Assembly: GCF_017876575.1 (NCBI RefSeq)
Contig: NZ_JAGIOE010000001.1
Span: 186,001-250,000, forward strand
DNA from: Paeniglutamicibacter psychrophenolicus
GTDB lineage: Bacteria; Actinomycetota; Actinomycetes; Actinomycetales; Micrococcaceae
Reading direction: 5' to 3'
DNA length: 64,000 nucleotides
Positions 8,379-16,453 of the stretch are shown here, piece by piece. Position numbers and translations under genes: made by a program. A model generated the notes under the pieces. That model was given only the letters and a program-made list of their open reading frames with translations. It made no database searches and had not been told where the DNA came from. Position 1 is the first letter of the stretch. Every line of letters starts with the position of its first letter.

Positions 8379-9938
8379 TCAGTTTCCCGCCGGGGCCCCG
8401 CTGGCGGACGAGGTCTTGAGTTTGGTAACCTCCGGCCTCGGGGCGCCGAGGACCAGGATGTCGACCTGCTCGTCGGACAGGGTCTTGTTGTGCTTGCGGC
8501 GCATCATGAAGAACACCACGCCCAGCAGGGTCCAGACGGCCAGCGCGGACATCGACTCCTTGCCCAGCACGCCCGGGGAGCCCGGAACCAGCAGCAGGGC
8601 CATGAACACCAGCGCCGTGACCGCGCCCAGCGCGCTGAGCACCTTCTTGGAGGTTGAGCGGGTGCCTTCCAGATCGCCGGCTCGCTCAACGGAGTTGGTC
8701 GGACGGAAGATCTTGAACGCGCACAGGCAGGTGTAGAGGTAGGCGACGGTGACTCCGACCGCGGACATGTCCACCACCCAGGTCAGTGCGGCACGGCCAA
8801 ACCAAGGGCTGACTAGGCATACAGCGCCAACAAAGATGACTCCGACGTATGGGGTCTTGTACTTGGGGTGCAGCCGGGCGAACACCTTTGGGACCATCTG
8901 TGCCCGTCCCATCCCCAGCAGGATGCGGCTGGCCGAGACGTAGAAACCATTCAGGCCGGTGCTCACGCCCATGGTGATTCCGATGGTCAGCAGCAGCAGA
9001 CCCGAGCCACCCAGCACTCCGGTCAACGCATCCGCGGTGCCCCATGCGGAATCCCCGGCAACCAATGCCTCCCATGGTGCGGCCATCGCAACTGCGGCAA
9101 TCATGGCCGCGTAGAGCAGTGCGGCTGCCAACAGCGCCAGGACAATCAACTTCATGGCCTTGGCCGGAGGGAAGTCGAACTCCTCCGCAGCCTGCGGCAC
9201 ATTGTCGAATCCGATGAAGGCCCAGGGCGCTATCGCGACGATCGCAGCTATCGCGGCGATAGGATTAACATTCTCCGGGAACGCCGGAAGGGCGTTGGAA
9301 AAGACGACCTGCGGGCTGGCAATGACGGCCACCAGGATGCAGGCGACCGCGACGAGCATGATCACGCAGGCAATGAACTGGATGCGGCCCGACAATGCGG
9401 TGCCGCGAATGTTGAGGTAGGCGAAGACCGCCAAGGCCACCATCGAGATGATGACTTCCACCAGGTAGACGTCCCAGCCGGCCACGGTGTAGAGATAGCC
9501 CTGCTGCACCACGTCGGGCATGAGCTTTCGGAAAAGCAAAGCCAGCGCGGAGGCGTTCAGCGCCACGATGCAGGTGTAGCCCAGGGTCAGGAACCAGCCA
9601 CAGAAGAAAGCGTGGGTACGGCCGAATCCGACCAGGGCGAAGGCCAGTTCGCCGCCGGAGACCGGGAACGATTTGATCAGGAACCCATAGCTGACGGCGA
9701 TGAGTACCATCAACGCGCCGCCGATCAGGAAGCCGGAGACCGCCCCGAGCGGTCCACCCATGGCCAGCCAGTCCGTGGGCAGGATAAAGGCACCCCAACC
9801 CACCGCGGAGCCCAGGGCAATGGCCCAGACCCAATGGGCCTTGAGCGTCTTTTCCATGCGCTCGGGCTGGTCACCGTCGAAACCTGGCGAAGCCGATGCC
9901 ATGGGACTTGTCACCGTCTTGTCTGTTGTGGCTTTCAT
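8379..9938 (-). CDS. APC-superfamily permease, candidate taurine importer
   Basis: A 519-residue amino acid-polyamine-organocation transporter with about twelve membrane segments. The N-terminal segment has the APC hallmark WAIALGSAVGWGAFILP; PWAFIGFDNVPQAAEEF marks the conserved TM6 region. A roughly 70-residue hydrophilic tail follows the last segments. ATG 9938 was preferred over upstream codons because ACGAGG sits at proper distance. It lies between pta and yeiH in the taurine gene set; uptake of taurine is inferred from context, since no ABC-type TauABC is seen. The substrate could also be another amino acid or alanine. Confidence 0.8.
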   Translation of the reverse strand: MKATTDKTVTSPMASASPGFDGDQPERMEKTLKAHWVWAIALGSAVGWGAFILPTDWLAMGGPLGAVSGFLIGGALMVLIAVSYGFLIKSFPVSGGELAFALVGFGRTHAFFCGWFLTLGYTCIVALNASALALLFRKLMPDVVQQGYLYTVAGWDVYLVEVIISMVALAVFAYLNIRGTALSGRIQFIACVIMLVAVACILVAVIASPQVVFSNALPAFPENVNPIAAIAAIVAIAPWAFIGFDNVPQAAEEFDFPPAKAMKLIVLALLAAALLYAAMIAAVAMAAPWEALVAGDSAWGTADALTGVLGGSGLLLLTIGITMGVSTGLNGFYVSASRILLGMGRAQMVPKVFARLHPKYKTPYVGVIFVGAVCLVSPWFGRAALTWVVDMSAVGVTVAYLYTCLCAFKIFRPTNSVERAGDLEGTRSTSKKVLSALGAVTALVFMALLLVPGSPGVLGKESMSALAVWTLLGVVFFMMRRKHNKTLSDEQVDILVLGAPRPEVTKLKTSSASGAPAGN

Positions 9939-10021
9939 TTGAACCTCGTTCTTGCACGGCGACGCCTGCGTCACCATTGGGGGGCTTGTCGGTTCGCCCT
10001 GGGGGGGCGGACCTGTCGGGG

Positions 10022-11035
10022 TCAAGATTTCTGGGATTGCATCATGCTGATCAGTGAAACGTTCACGATGTCCGCCACGGTTGCACCGCGGGACAAATCG
10101 TTGATCGGTGCGGCCAATCCCTGCAGGATCGGCCCGTAGGCCTGCGCACCGGCGAGACGCTGGGTGATTTTGTACCCGATGTTTCCGGCGGCCAGGTTGG
10201 GGAAGATGAAGACGTTGGCGTGTCCGGCCACCGAGGAACCCGGGGCCTTGGAGACGGCCACCGATTCAAGCAGCGCCGCATCGAATTGCAGTTCCCCGTC
10301 GATCTGCAGCGTCGGCTCGGCCTCGCGTGCCAGCGCAGTGGCCGTGCGGACCGTTGAAATGCTTTCGTGCTCGGCGGAACCGGCGGTGGAGAAGGAGAGC
10401 ATCGCGACCGCCGGTTCCTGCCCGGTGAGGGTGGCGAAGGTGCGTGCGGTGGCGGTGGCGATGTGCGCCAATTGGGTGGAATCGGGGGTGGGGATCACGG
10501 CGCAGTCGCCGTAGCCCACGTAGCGTCCGTCCTTCAGCCGCATCAGGAACGAGGAGGAGATGGTGCCACCCTCCTCGCGGGTTCCCACGACCCGAAGGGC
10601 CGCACGCAAGACGTCGGAGGTGGGCCGGGTGGCCCCGGCGACGGCCGCCGCCGCCAGCCCCGCCGGAACCGCGGCAACGGCCAGGAACAGCGGATCGTCC
10701 ATCCACCCGGCGGTCTTCTCCGGCCCGAGCCTGGCGACGACCCCGGCGAGGTGGGCCCCGGCGGCACTGTCCCTCAGTTCGGCGGTGTCCATGATGGTGG
10801 TGGCGTCGGTGAGCGTGACGCCCTCGGTGAGCGCGAGGGCGTTGATGCCCTCGCGCCCACCGACCAGGATGACTTCCAGGCCGATCTCGTTGAGCACGCC
10901 GGCGGCGGTGATGGCCCGCGCGTCGTGCCCGTCGGCAAGGATGATGCGGCCCGAGGGGCCGGCGCAGTGGCCGGCCGTGAAGCGGGCCAGCATGTTTTCG
11001 TCGACCCCCTGGGGCCGCACCGGTGCAATGGTCAT
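10022..11035 (-). CDS. pta: Phosphate acetyltransferase
   Basis: A 337-residue short-form phosphate acetyltransferase. It converts acetyl phosphate plus CoA to acetyl-CoA, the step after Xsc. The PTA domain begins GRIILADGHDARAITAA; TRPTSDVLRAALRVVGTREEGG and the C-terminal NVFIFPNLAAGNIGYKITQR and YGPILQGLAAPINDLSRGA are diagnostic. The N-terminal regulatory extension of long Pta is absent, as is usual for forms dedicated to sulfonate degradation. The ATG at 11035 lies 27 bases after the tpa stop, so the two are almost certainly co-transcribed. No acetate kinase is adjacent, which favours a role in acetyl-CoA formation. Confidence 0.94.
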   Translation of the reverse strand: MTIAPVRPQGVDENMLARFTAGHCAGPSGRIILADGHDARAITAAGVLNEIGLEVILVGGREGINALALTEGVTLTDATTIMDTAELRDSAAGAHLAGVVARLGPEKTAGWMDDPLFLAVAAVPAGLAAAAVAGATRPTSDVLRAALRVVGTREEGGTISSSFLMRLKDGRYVGYGDCAVIPTPDSTQLAHIATATARTFATLTGQEPAVAMLSFSTAGSAEHESISTVRTATALAREAEPTLQIDGELQFDAALLESVAVSKAPGSSVAGHANVFIFPNLAAGNIGYKITQRLAGAQAYGPILQGLAAPINDLSRGATVADIVNVSLISMMQSQKS

Positions 11036-11062
11036 CGACTTTGGTTCCTGGTTCCCTTGGCC

Positions 11063-12454
11063 CTAGACCGAGGCCAGCGCGGCGGGGGCCTTGAGGTAGC
11101 TGTCCACCGTGCCCATGACGTGGTCGACCTTGTTCAGCAGGTCGTCGAGCACGTCCTGGTCGGCGACCAGCGGCGGGGAGAGCACCAGCATCGTGGCGCC
11201 GCGGTTGTCCGGGCGGGTGATGAGGTTGACCTCGCGCATGGCCTTCGGCATGACCTGTGTGAGCAGCGCCTTGGACTGCTCGGCGGTCAGCTCGCGGCCC
11301 TCGCTGCGGCTGCCCATGAGCTCGATGGAGTAGAAGAACCCGGTGCCGCGGTATTCCTTGATGCCGTCGTGCGCCGAGAGGATCTGGTCCAGTCCGTTCT
11401 GGAAGTACGGCTCGAGGCTGCGCACGTTGCCCACGACGTTCTCCTCCTTCAGCGCCTTGAGGTTCGCCACGGCCACCGCGGTGGAGACCGGGTGCCCGCC
11501 CCAGGTGGCCCCGTGGGTGAAGACCCCGGCCAGCGGCGAGGCGAGCATGCCGTCGGCCAGCGGCTTGCGGATGATGACCCCGCCCAGCGGTGCGTAGCCG
11601 GAGGTCGAGCCCTTGGCGAAGGTGATCATGTCCGGGACCACGTTGTACTTGATGCTGCCGAACCACTCGCCGAGGCGTCCGAAGCCGGTGATGACCTCGT
11701 CGGCAACCAGCAGGATGCCGTGCTCGTCGCAGATCGAACGCAGTTCCTGCCAGTAGCCTGCTGGCGGGACCAGGGCGCCGCGGGAGTTCTGCACGGGCTC
11801 GGCGAAGAGCGCGGCGATGGTGTGGGCGCCCTCGCGGGCAATGACCTCGCGGATGGCTTGGACGGAGGGCAGGTCCGCGGCGGTGCCGCCTTCCGGGACG
11901 ATCTCGCCCAGGGTGTTAGGGACGTGGAAGACCCCGGGCATCAGCGTGCCGAAGGCCTCCTTGTAGGCCGGGATGCCGGTGACGGCCAGGGCGCCAAGGG
12001 TGGTGCCGTGGTAGGCCATGTCGCGGGCGATGATCTTGGTGCGCTCGGGCTGCCCCTGGCTGCGGTGGTACTGGCGGGCGAACTTGATGGCCGATTCGAC
12101 GGCCTCGGAACCGGAGTTCACGAAGAAGACAACGTCAAGGTCGCCCGGGGCCAACTCGGCGATGGCGGTGGCGGCATCGACCGCGGCCGGGTGCGCCGAA
12201 CCCCAGTTGGTCCAGTAGGCCAGCTTGGACATCTGCTCGTACGCGGCCTTCGGGATGTCCTGGCGGCCGTGGCCGATGTTGGCGCAGAAGAGTCCGGCCA
12301 ATCCGTCCAGGAACTTGTTGCCGTCTTCGTCGAAGAGGTAGCTTCCCTCGCCCCTGGTGATGATCGGCAGGTTCGGGTCGTTCCACACCTGCCCGGTGGT
12401 GAAGTGCGGGTAGAGATGCCGCTGTGCACGATTGCGGATGTCTGAGTTGGTCAC
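11063..12454 (-). CDS. tpa: Taurine-pyruvate aminotransferase (class III)
   Basis: A 463-residue PLP enzyme of the class III omega-aminotransferases, starting at GTG 12454 after GGAGGGG. Visible features are FVNSGSEAVESAIKFARQYH for phosphate binding, YHGTTLGALAVTG, LLVADEVITGFGRLG with the PLP-contacting aspartate, and ITFAKGSTSGYAPLGG with the catalytic lysine. The reaction is taurine plus pyruvate to sulfoacetaldehyde plus alanine. The assignment from generic omega-amino acid:pyruvate aminotransferase to Tpa rests on the neighbouring pta, xsc, TauR-like regulator and exporter. It leads the minus-strand set tpa-pta-permease-yeiH. A 157-base gap upstream separates it from the racemase gene and holds the likely control sites. 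Confidence 0.85.
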   Translation of the reverse strand: MTNSDIRNRAQRHLYPHFTTGQVWNDPNLPIITRGEGSYLFDEDGNKFLDGLAGLFCANIGHGRQDIPKAAYEQMSKLAYWTNWGSAHPAAVDAATAIAELAPGDLDVVFFVNSGSEAVESAIKFARQYHRSQGQPERTKIIARDMAYHGTTLGALAVTGIPAYKEAFGTLMPGVFHVPNTLGEIVPEGGTAADLPSVQAIREVIAREGAHTIAALFAEPVQNSRGALVPPAGYWQELRSICDEHGILLVADEVITGFGRLGEWFGSIKYNVVPDMITFAKGSTSGYAPLGGVIIRKPLADGMLASPLAGVFTHGATWGGHPVSTAVAVANLKALKEENVVGNVRSLEPYFQNGLDQILSAHDGIKEYRGTGFFYSIELMGSRSEGRELTAEQSKALLTQVMPKAMREVNLITRPDNRGATMLVLSPPLVADQDVLDDLLNKVDHVMGTVDSYLKAPAALASV

Positions 12455-12593
12455 GAGACCCCTCCATTCAAAGTTTTCCTGACAGGACCCGAAGCAACCT
12501 CGCCGCGGTCCTCGCCACCAATGACTTACTGTGGTGTGTATCACTCTGCCCGCATGCTGGGTCCTTTCCCAGACCCAAATTGGCGTCCCTTTT

Positions 12594-12606
12594 TAGGTAC
12601 CAGCAA
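12594..12606 (-). promoter_or_regulatory. Candidate control site upstream of tpa
   Basis: TTGCTGGTACCTA on the minus strand, 140-152 bases before the tpa start. A near copy, TTGCTGGTAGGTA, lies at 16398-16410 before the universal stress gene (11 of 13 bases identical). Shared use by one regulator is inference. Confidence 0.25.
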
Positions 12607-12611
12607 CCTAC

Positions 12612-13793
12612 CTACAGGTAGATCCGTGGCACCCTGGACCCGATGCGCGTCAGCACCTCGTAGGGAATGGTCCCGGCGGCCGCGGCCCACGCCTCCACGT
12701 GCGGCTCCCCGGAGTCCCCGGGGCCAAAAAGCAGTACTGCATCCCCGGCCGCGACATCGTCATCGCCCACGTCAAGCACGAATTGGTCCATGCAGACCCG
12801 GCCCAGCACCCGGTAGGTCCGCTTCCCGATCAGCACCGGGCCCGCGGAGCTGGCGCTGCGGAAGACCCCGTCGGCGTAGCCCAGCGGCACCACCGCCAGC
12901 GTGGTCTCCCGCTCGGTGGATTCGGTGTGCCCGTAGGAAACCCCGGCGCCGGCAGGTGCGCGCTTGGTCTGCACAACGGCCGCACCCAGGCTCATGGCCG
13001 GGCGCAGCGCGGGAGCGTTGCCACGGTCCCCTTCGGCCAGCGGATTCACCCCGTAGACGGCCAGGCCGGGGCGGACCATGTCGAAGTGCGCCTCGGGGCC
13101 CGCGAGGGTCGCGGCGGAGTTGGCGATGTGGCACAGCACCGGATCCAGCCCCAGGGCGCGCGCCGTGGCGATCGCCTGCCTGAAGACCTCCAGCTGCGCG
13201 GGCACCGAGGCATGGCCCGGCTCGTCCGCGCAGGCCAGGTGGGACCAGATGCCCAACACCCGCACCTTGCCTTCGGCCTCGAGCTCCCGGGCCGCGGCGC
13301 AGAGCCCGGGCCAGTCCTCGAGGGTGGCCCCGCCGCGCCACATCCCGGTGTCGATTTTCAGGTGGATCCGCGGCACGACGCCGACTAGTTGCCCGGCCTC
13401 CGCGATTTCCCGCAGCTGGCCCAGCGAGTAGGCGGCCAGCTCGATGTCCTCGGTGATGGCCCGGCCGTAGGGTGCGCCGGGCGCCGAGAGCCAGGAGAAC
13501 AGCGGGGCGGTGATGCCTGCGGCGCGCACCGCAAAGGCCTCCTCGAGCACCGCGGTGCCCAGGTAGTCGGCCCCGCCTTCCACTGCGGCACGGGCCGCGG
13601 GCACGATGCCGTGCCCGTAGCCGTCGGCCTTGAGCACCGCCAGGAGCTTGGCGCCCTTCGCGACCTCGCGCAGGGCCCGCACGTTGGCGGTGATCGCGGC
13701 GGTCTCGATGTAGGCCGCGCGCTGCGGCACGAACCCCTCGGCGTTGCGGTAGGCGGATGCGGCGGTGTTCTTGAGCGTGCTGGACCGGTTCAT
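12612..13793 (-). CDS. alr: Alanine racemase
   Basis: A 393-residue fold-III PLP enzyme that interconverts L- and D-alanine. LLAVLKADGYGHG carries the PLP lysine, and SYGHTESTERETTLAVVPLGYADG with LGRVCMDQFVLDVG contains the catalytic tyrosine-side and dimer-interface motifs. Length is usual. It lies between tauR and tpa on the same strand. Transamination of taurine yields alanine, so this copy probably serves alanine turnover through D-alanine rather than cell-wall supply, which is normally met by an alr near the tsaE/tsaB region in actinobacteria. No alanine dehydrogenase or D-amino acid dehydrogenase is present in the window, so the next step is not seen. Confidence 0.93.
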   Translation of the reverse strand: MNRSSTLKNTAASAYRNAEGFVPQRAAYIETAAITANVRALREVAKGAKLLAVLKADGYGHGIVPAARAAVEGGADYLGTAVLEEAFAVRAAGITAPLFSWLSAPGAPYGRAITEDIELAAYSLGQLREIAEAGQLVGVVPRIHLKIDTGMWRGGATLEDWPGLCAAARELEAEGKVRVLGIWSHLACADEPGHASVPAQLEVFRQAIATARALGLDPVLCHIANSAATLAGPEAHFDMVRPGLAVYGVNPLAEGDRGNAPALRPAMSLGAAVVQTKRAPAGAGVSYGHTESTERETTLAVVPLGYADGVFRSASSAGPVLIGKRTYRVLGRVCMDQFVLDVGDDDVAAGDAVLLFGPGDSGEPHVEAWAAAAGTIPYEVLTRIGSRVPRIYL

Positions 13794-13918
13794 GGCGTGG
13801 ACTCCTTCGTTGGGGGTGCGCTTCGGCGCTGTTGGGTTCAACTGTTCTTCACCTTCGGCCCCCGGCACAGATCCAGATCGGGGCCGCTTCCTTGGGTCCA
13901 CGGCCGTCGTGCGGGGCG

Positions 13919-15430
13919 TTACCGCGCTGCCAGGGTGGCGATGACCCGGCCCAGTTCCTTGATGCCGGGACGGATGGCCTCGAGGGAAATCGCGGCGAAG
14001 CCCAGGCGGAAGTGGTTGCGGTTGGCTTCCGGGTCGTCGAAGAACACGTCCCCGCGCTCGATCACGATCCCGGCCTCGAGGGCCGCGGCCGCCAGTGCGA
14101 CGCAGTCCAGGTCCTCGGGGCCGCGGATCCAGATGCTCACCCCGCCCGGGGGCGCCGTGATCTTCCACGGCACGAACTCCTCCAGTGCCTCGACGAGCAC
14201 CTGCCACTTGCGCGCCAGCTGGGTGCGGCGCCGGGAAATGGTGCGGTGGTACTGCCCGGATTCGATCAGCAGGGCCATGGCCCGCTGCGGGTGGCCGGGG
14301 ATGTGGCGGATCTTGTAGCGGCGCTGGTTGCGCAGCTCGGTGACCAGCTCGGCCTCGGCCACCAGGTAGCCCATGCGCAGCCCCGGGGCCAGGAACTTGG
14401 TGAAGGACCCCAGGTAGATGACGTGCTCGGAGTCCGGCAGGGCCTTGAGCGCCGGGGTGGGCTTGCCGCGGTAGCGGAACTCGGAGTCGTAGTCGTCCTC
14501 GATGACCAGCGCCCCGGCGTCCCGGGTGCCGTCGAGTATCTGCCGGCGCCGGCTTCCCGAGAGCGTGACATTGGTGGGGCTGTGGTGGCTGGGGGTCAGG
14601 TAGAGCAGGTCCAGTTCACCCAGGGATTCGGGCGGTACCAGCCCGTGCTCGTCCACTTCAAGCGGGCGCAGCGTCGCCCCGGTGCGGGCAAAGGTGTGCC
14701 GCGCATCGACGTACCCGGGGTTTTCGACGCCCACCAGGGTGTCGGTGCCCATCATGGTTTGCGCCAGCAGGTCCAGGCCCTGCTGCGAGCCGGCGGTGAT
14801 GAGGATGTTCTCGGGCCGGGTCAGGATGCCGCGGGCGGGAAGCACGTGCTTGCACAGGACCTCGACCAGGAACGGGTCGTCCTCGTCGACCGAGTCGCGC
14901 AGCGAGTAGAACAGGTGCGGCGGGTCCAATGCGTCGCGCAGCGCCCGGGACCAGCCCAGCCGCGGGAAGTCGCGCTCGTCGACCTGCCCGGCCACGAACG
15001 GGTAGGGGTAGCTGGACCAGTCGCGGACCTTGGTGATCTCCGGCATCCCGGCGTCCTGGCGGGGACGGATGTGCCGCGACCAGTCCACCGTCGAGCCGGC
15101 GGCGGGGGCCACGGCGGAATCCGGGGCCACCTTGCGCAGCATCTGGGTGTTTATGAAATAGCCGCGCCGCGAGTGGGATTCGATGATGCCCGAGGCAAGC
15201 ATTTCCTGGTAGGCGGCGTTCACGGTGTTGCGCGAGAGCCCCAGCTCGCGGGCCAGTTCCCGGGAGGAGGGCAGCGGCAGGTTGGGCACCAGCGAGCCGG
15301 AGAGGATCTGGTGCTCCAAGGCCTGGCGCAGCTGCCGGTAGAGCGGTTCCCCGGCATCGGAGCTGACCGCGATCGGGGCGCGGACCAGGGCGTGGCGCGG
15401 CGGGGGCAGGTGCTGGTTCGGTGGCGTCAT
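13919..15430 (-). CDS. tauR: MocR-type regulator, TauR-like
   Basis: A 503-residue fusion of a GntR winged helix (EPLYRQLRQALEHQ through LGLSRNTVNAAYQEML, about residues 30-90) and an aminotransferase-like domain. The latter keeps ALVIEDDYDSEFRY and LGSFTKFLAPGLRMGYLV, with the PLP lysine intact. MocR proteins bind PLP and sense amino compounds; TauR in proteobacteria activates taurine genes. Placement beside alr and tpa supports that role, though GabR or PdxR-type duties cannot be excluded from sequence alone. It starts at ATG 15430, 20 bases after the universal stress gene stop. Confidence 0.82.
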   Translation of the reverse strand: MTPPNQHLPPPRHALVRAPIAVSSDAGEPLYRQLRQALEHQILSGSLVPNLPLPSSRELARELGLSRNTVNAAYQEMLASGIIESHSRRGYFINTQMLRKVAPDSAVAPAAGSTVDWSRHIRPRQDAGMPEITKVRDWSSYPYPFVAGQVDERDFPRLGWSRALRDALDPPHLFYSLRDSVDEDDPFLVEVLCKHVLPARGILTRPENILITAGSQQGLDLLAQTMMGTDTLVGVENPGYVDARHTFARTGATLRPLEVDEHGLVPPESLGELDLLYLTPSHHSPTNVTLSGSRRRQILDGTRDAGALVIEDDYDSEFRYRGKPTPALKALPDSEHVIYLGSFTKFLAPGLRMGYLVAEAELVTELRNQRRYKIRHIPGHPQRAMALLIESGQYHRTISRRRTQLARKWQVLVEALEEFVPWKITAPPGGVSIWIRGPEDLDCVALAAAALEAGIVIERGDVFFDDPEANRNHFRLGFAAISLEAIRPGIKELGRVIATLAAR

Positions 15431-15449
15431 GGATGGCGCGGGCCCTGCC

Positions 15450-16346
15450 CTAGATGTGTCCCAGGCGGGCGGCGGCAGGGACCGGGACGTGGAAGCGCGG
15501 AACCACGACCATGGGCACCGGCAGCGCGCGCAGCATCTTGTTGGCGGTGGATCCCAGGAAGATCCGGCTGCGCTCGGCCAGGCGGGAGGAACCGATCATC
15601 ACGATTTCCGACTCGTCCCAGTCCAGGGAGTCGATGGCCGCCTCCGTGGACTTCCCCTGCGCCACGTCGGCGGTGACGATGGTGCGGGCGCGCACCCCCT
15701 CGATGGCGCGTTCCAGCGTCGTGGCGGCATGCACGCGGGCCCACTGCCCGGCATCGGCATGGATTGAATCCCCGTCCAGTGCCACCAGGGAGATCAGCCG
15801 CAGCGGCACGTGGCGGATCGCGGCGGAATCCACGGCGACCTCCAGCACCGAGTCCGCTCCCGTGCGGGTGCCCAGGGCGCAGGTGATCCGGGTGATTTCC
15901 CGCGGCGGCAGGTACCCCGACGGCGCGAGGGCCACCGGCACCGGGGAGGAATGCAGCAGCGCGTTGGCCACGGATCCAACGGTGAAGCGCCGGAACGGCC
16001 CGTGGCTGGCGGCCCCGACCACGACCAGGTCGGCCTTGAACGCGGAGACGGCCTCGAGCAGGCCCTCGGCCATCGACCCGGCAAAGCGGATGTGGGTGCG
16101 CGCGGTCATGTTCGAGGGGACCAGGGCCAGCGCGCGGTCCATCCACTTCTGCGCGGACTGCTGCAGGAACTGCTGGTAGACGCGCTCGCTGTGCGATCCC
16201 GCGTCCTCGGGCGCGGACCCGCGGATGATGTGGACCAGCTCGAGTTCGGCATGCGTCGGCGCGGCCAGCGATTTGGACAGGGCCAAGGCCAGCGAGATCG
16301 CCTCGCGGCCTCGCTTGTCCGCAATGCATCCGACGACATACTTCAT
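15450..16346 (-). CDS. Tandem universal stress protein
   Basis: A 298-residue protein of two UspA domains. The first starts KYVVGCIADKRGREA and ends VVVGAASHGPFRRFTVGSVA; the second ends VMIGSSRLAERSRIFLGSTA and keeps the glycine pattern used for ATP binding. Tandem Usp proteins are soluble stress or metabolic sensors. It is just upstream of tauR on the same strand with a 19-base gap, so it is likely co-transcribed with it. Such Usp-MocR pairing is unusual enough to note, but nothing shows a direct role in taurine use. Confidence 0.9.
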   Translation of the reverse strand: MKYVVGCIADKRGREAISLALALSKSLAAPTHAELELVHIIRGSAPEDAGSHSERVYQQFLQQSAQKWMDRALALVPSNMTARTHIRFAGSMAEGLLEAVSAFKADLVVVGAASHGPFRRFTVGSVANALLHSSPVPVALAPSGYLPPREITRITCALGTRTGADSVLEVAVDSAAIRHVPLRLISLVALDGDSIHADAGQWARVHAATTLERAIEGVRARTIVTADVAQGKSTEAAIDSLDWDESEIVMIGSSRLAERSRIFLGSTANKMLRALPVPMVVVPRFHVPVPAAARLGHI

Positions 16347-16397
16347 TTCAATGGCCCCTTCGGTGGGAGTTCGGCAGGTGGTGCTGCGTGCTTCCTA

Positions 16398-16410
16398 TAC
16401 CTACCAGCAA
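16398..16410 (-). promoter_or_regulatory. Candidate control site upstream of the usp gene
   Basis: TTGCTGGTAGGTA on the minus strand, 52-64 bases before the usp start. It matches the site before tpa at 11 of 13 positions. It could be a regulator or promoter element shared by the two units; not tested. Confidence 0.25.
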
Positions 16411-16453
16411 TGCCCGGCGGGCGGAAAGGATGACGACCATGTGACGCAGGGCA

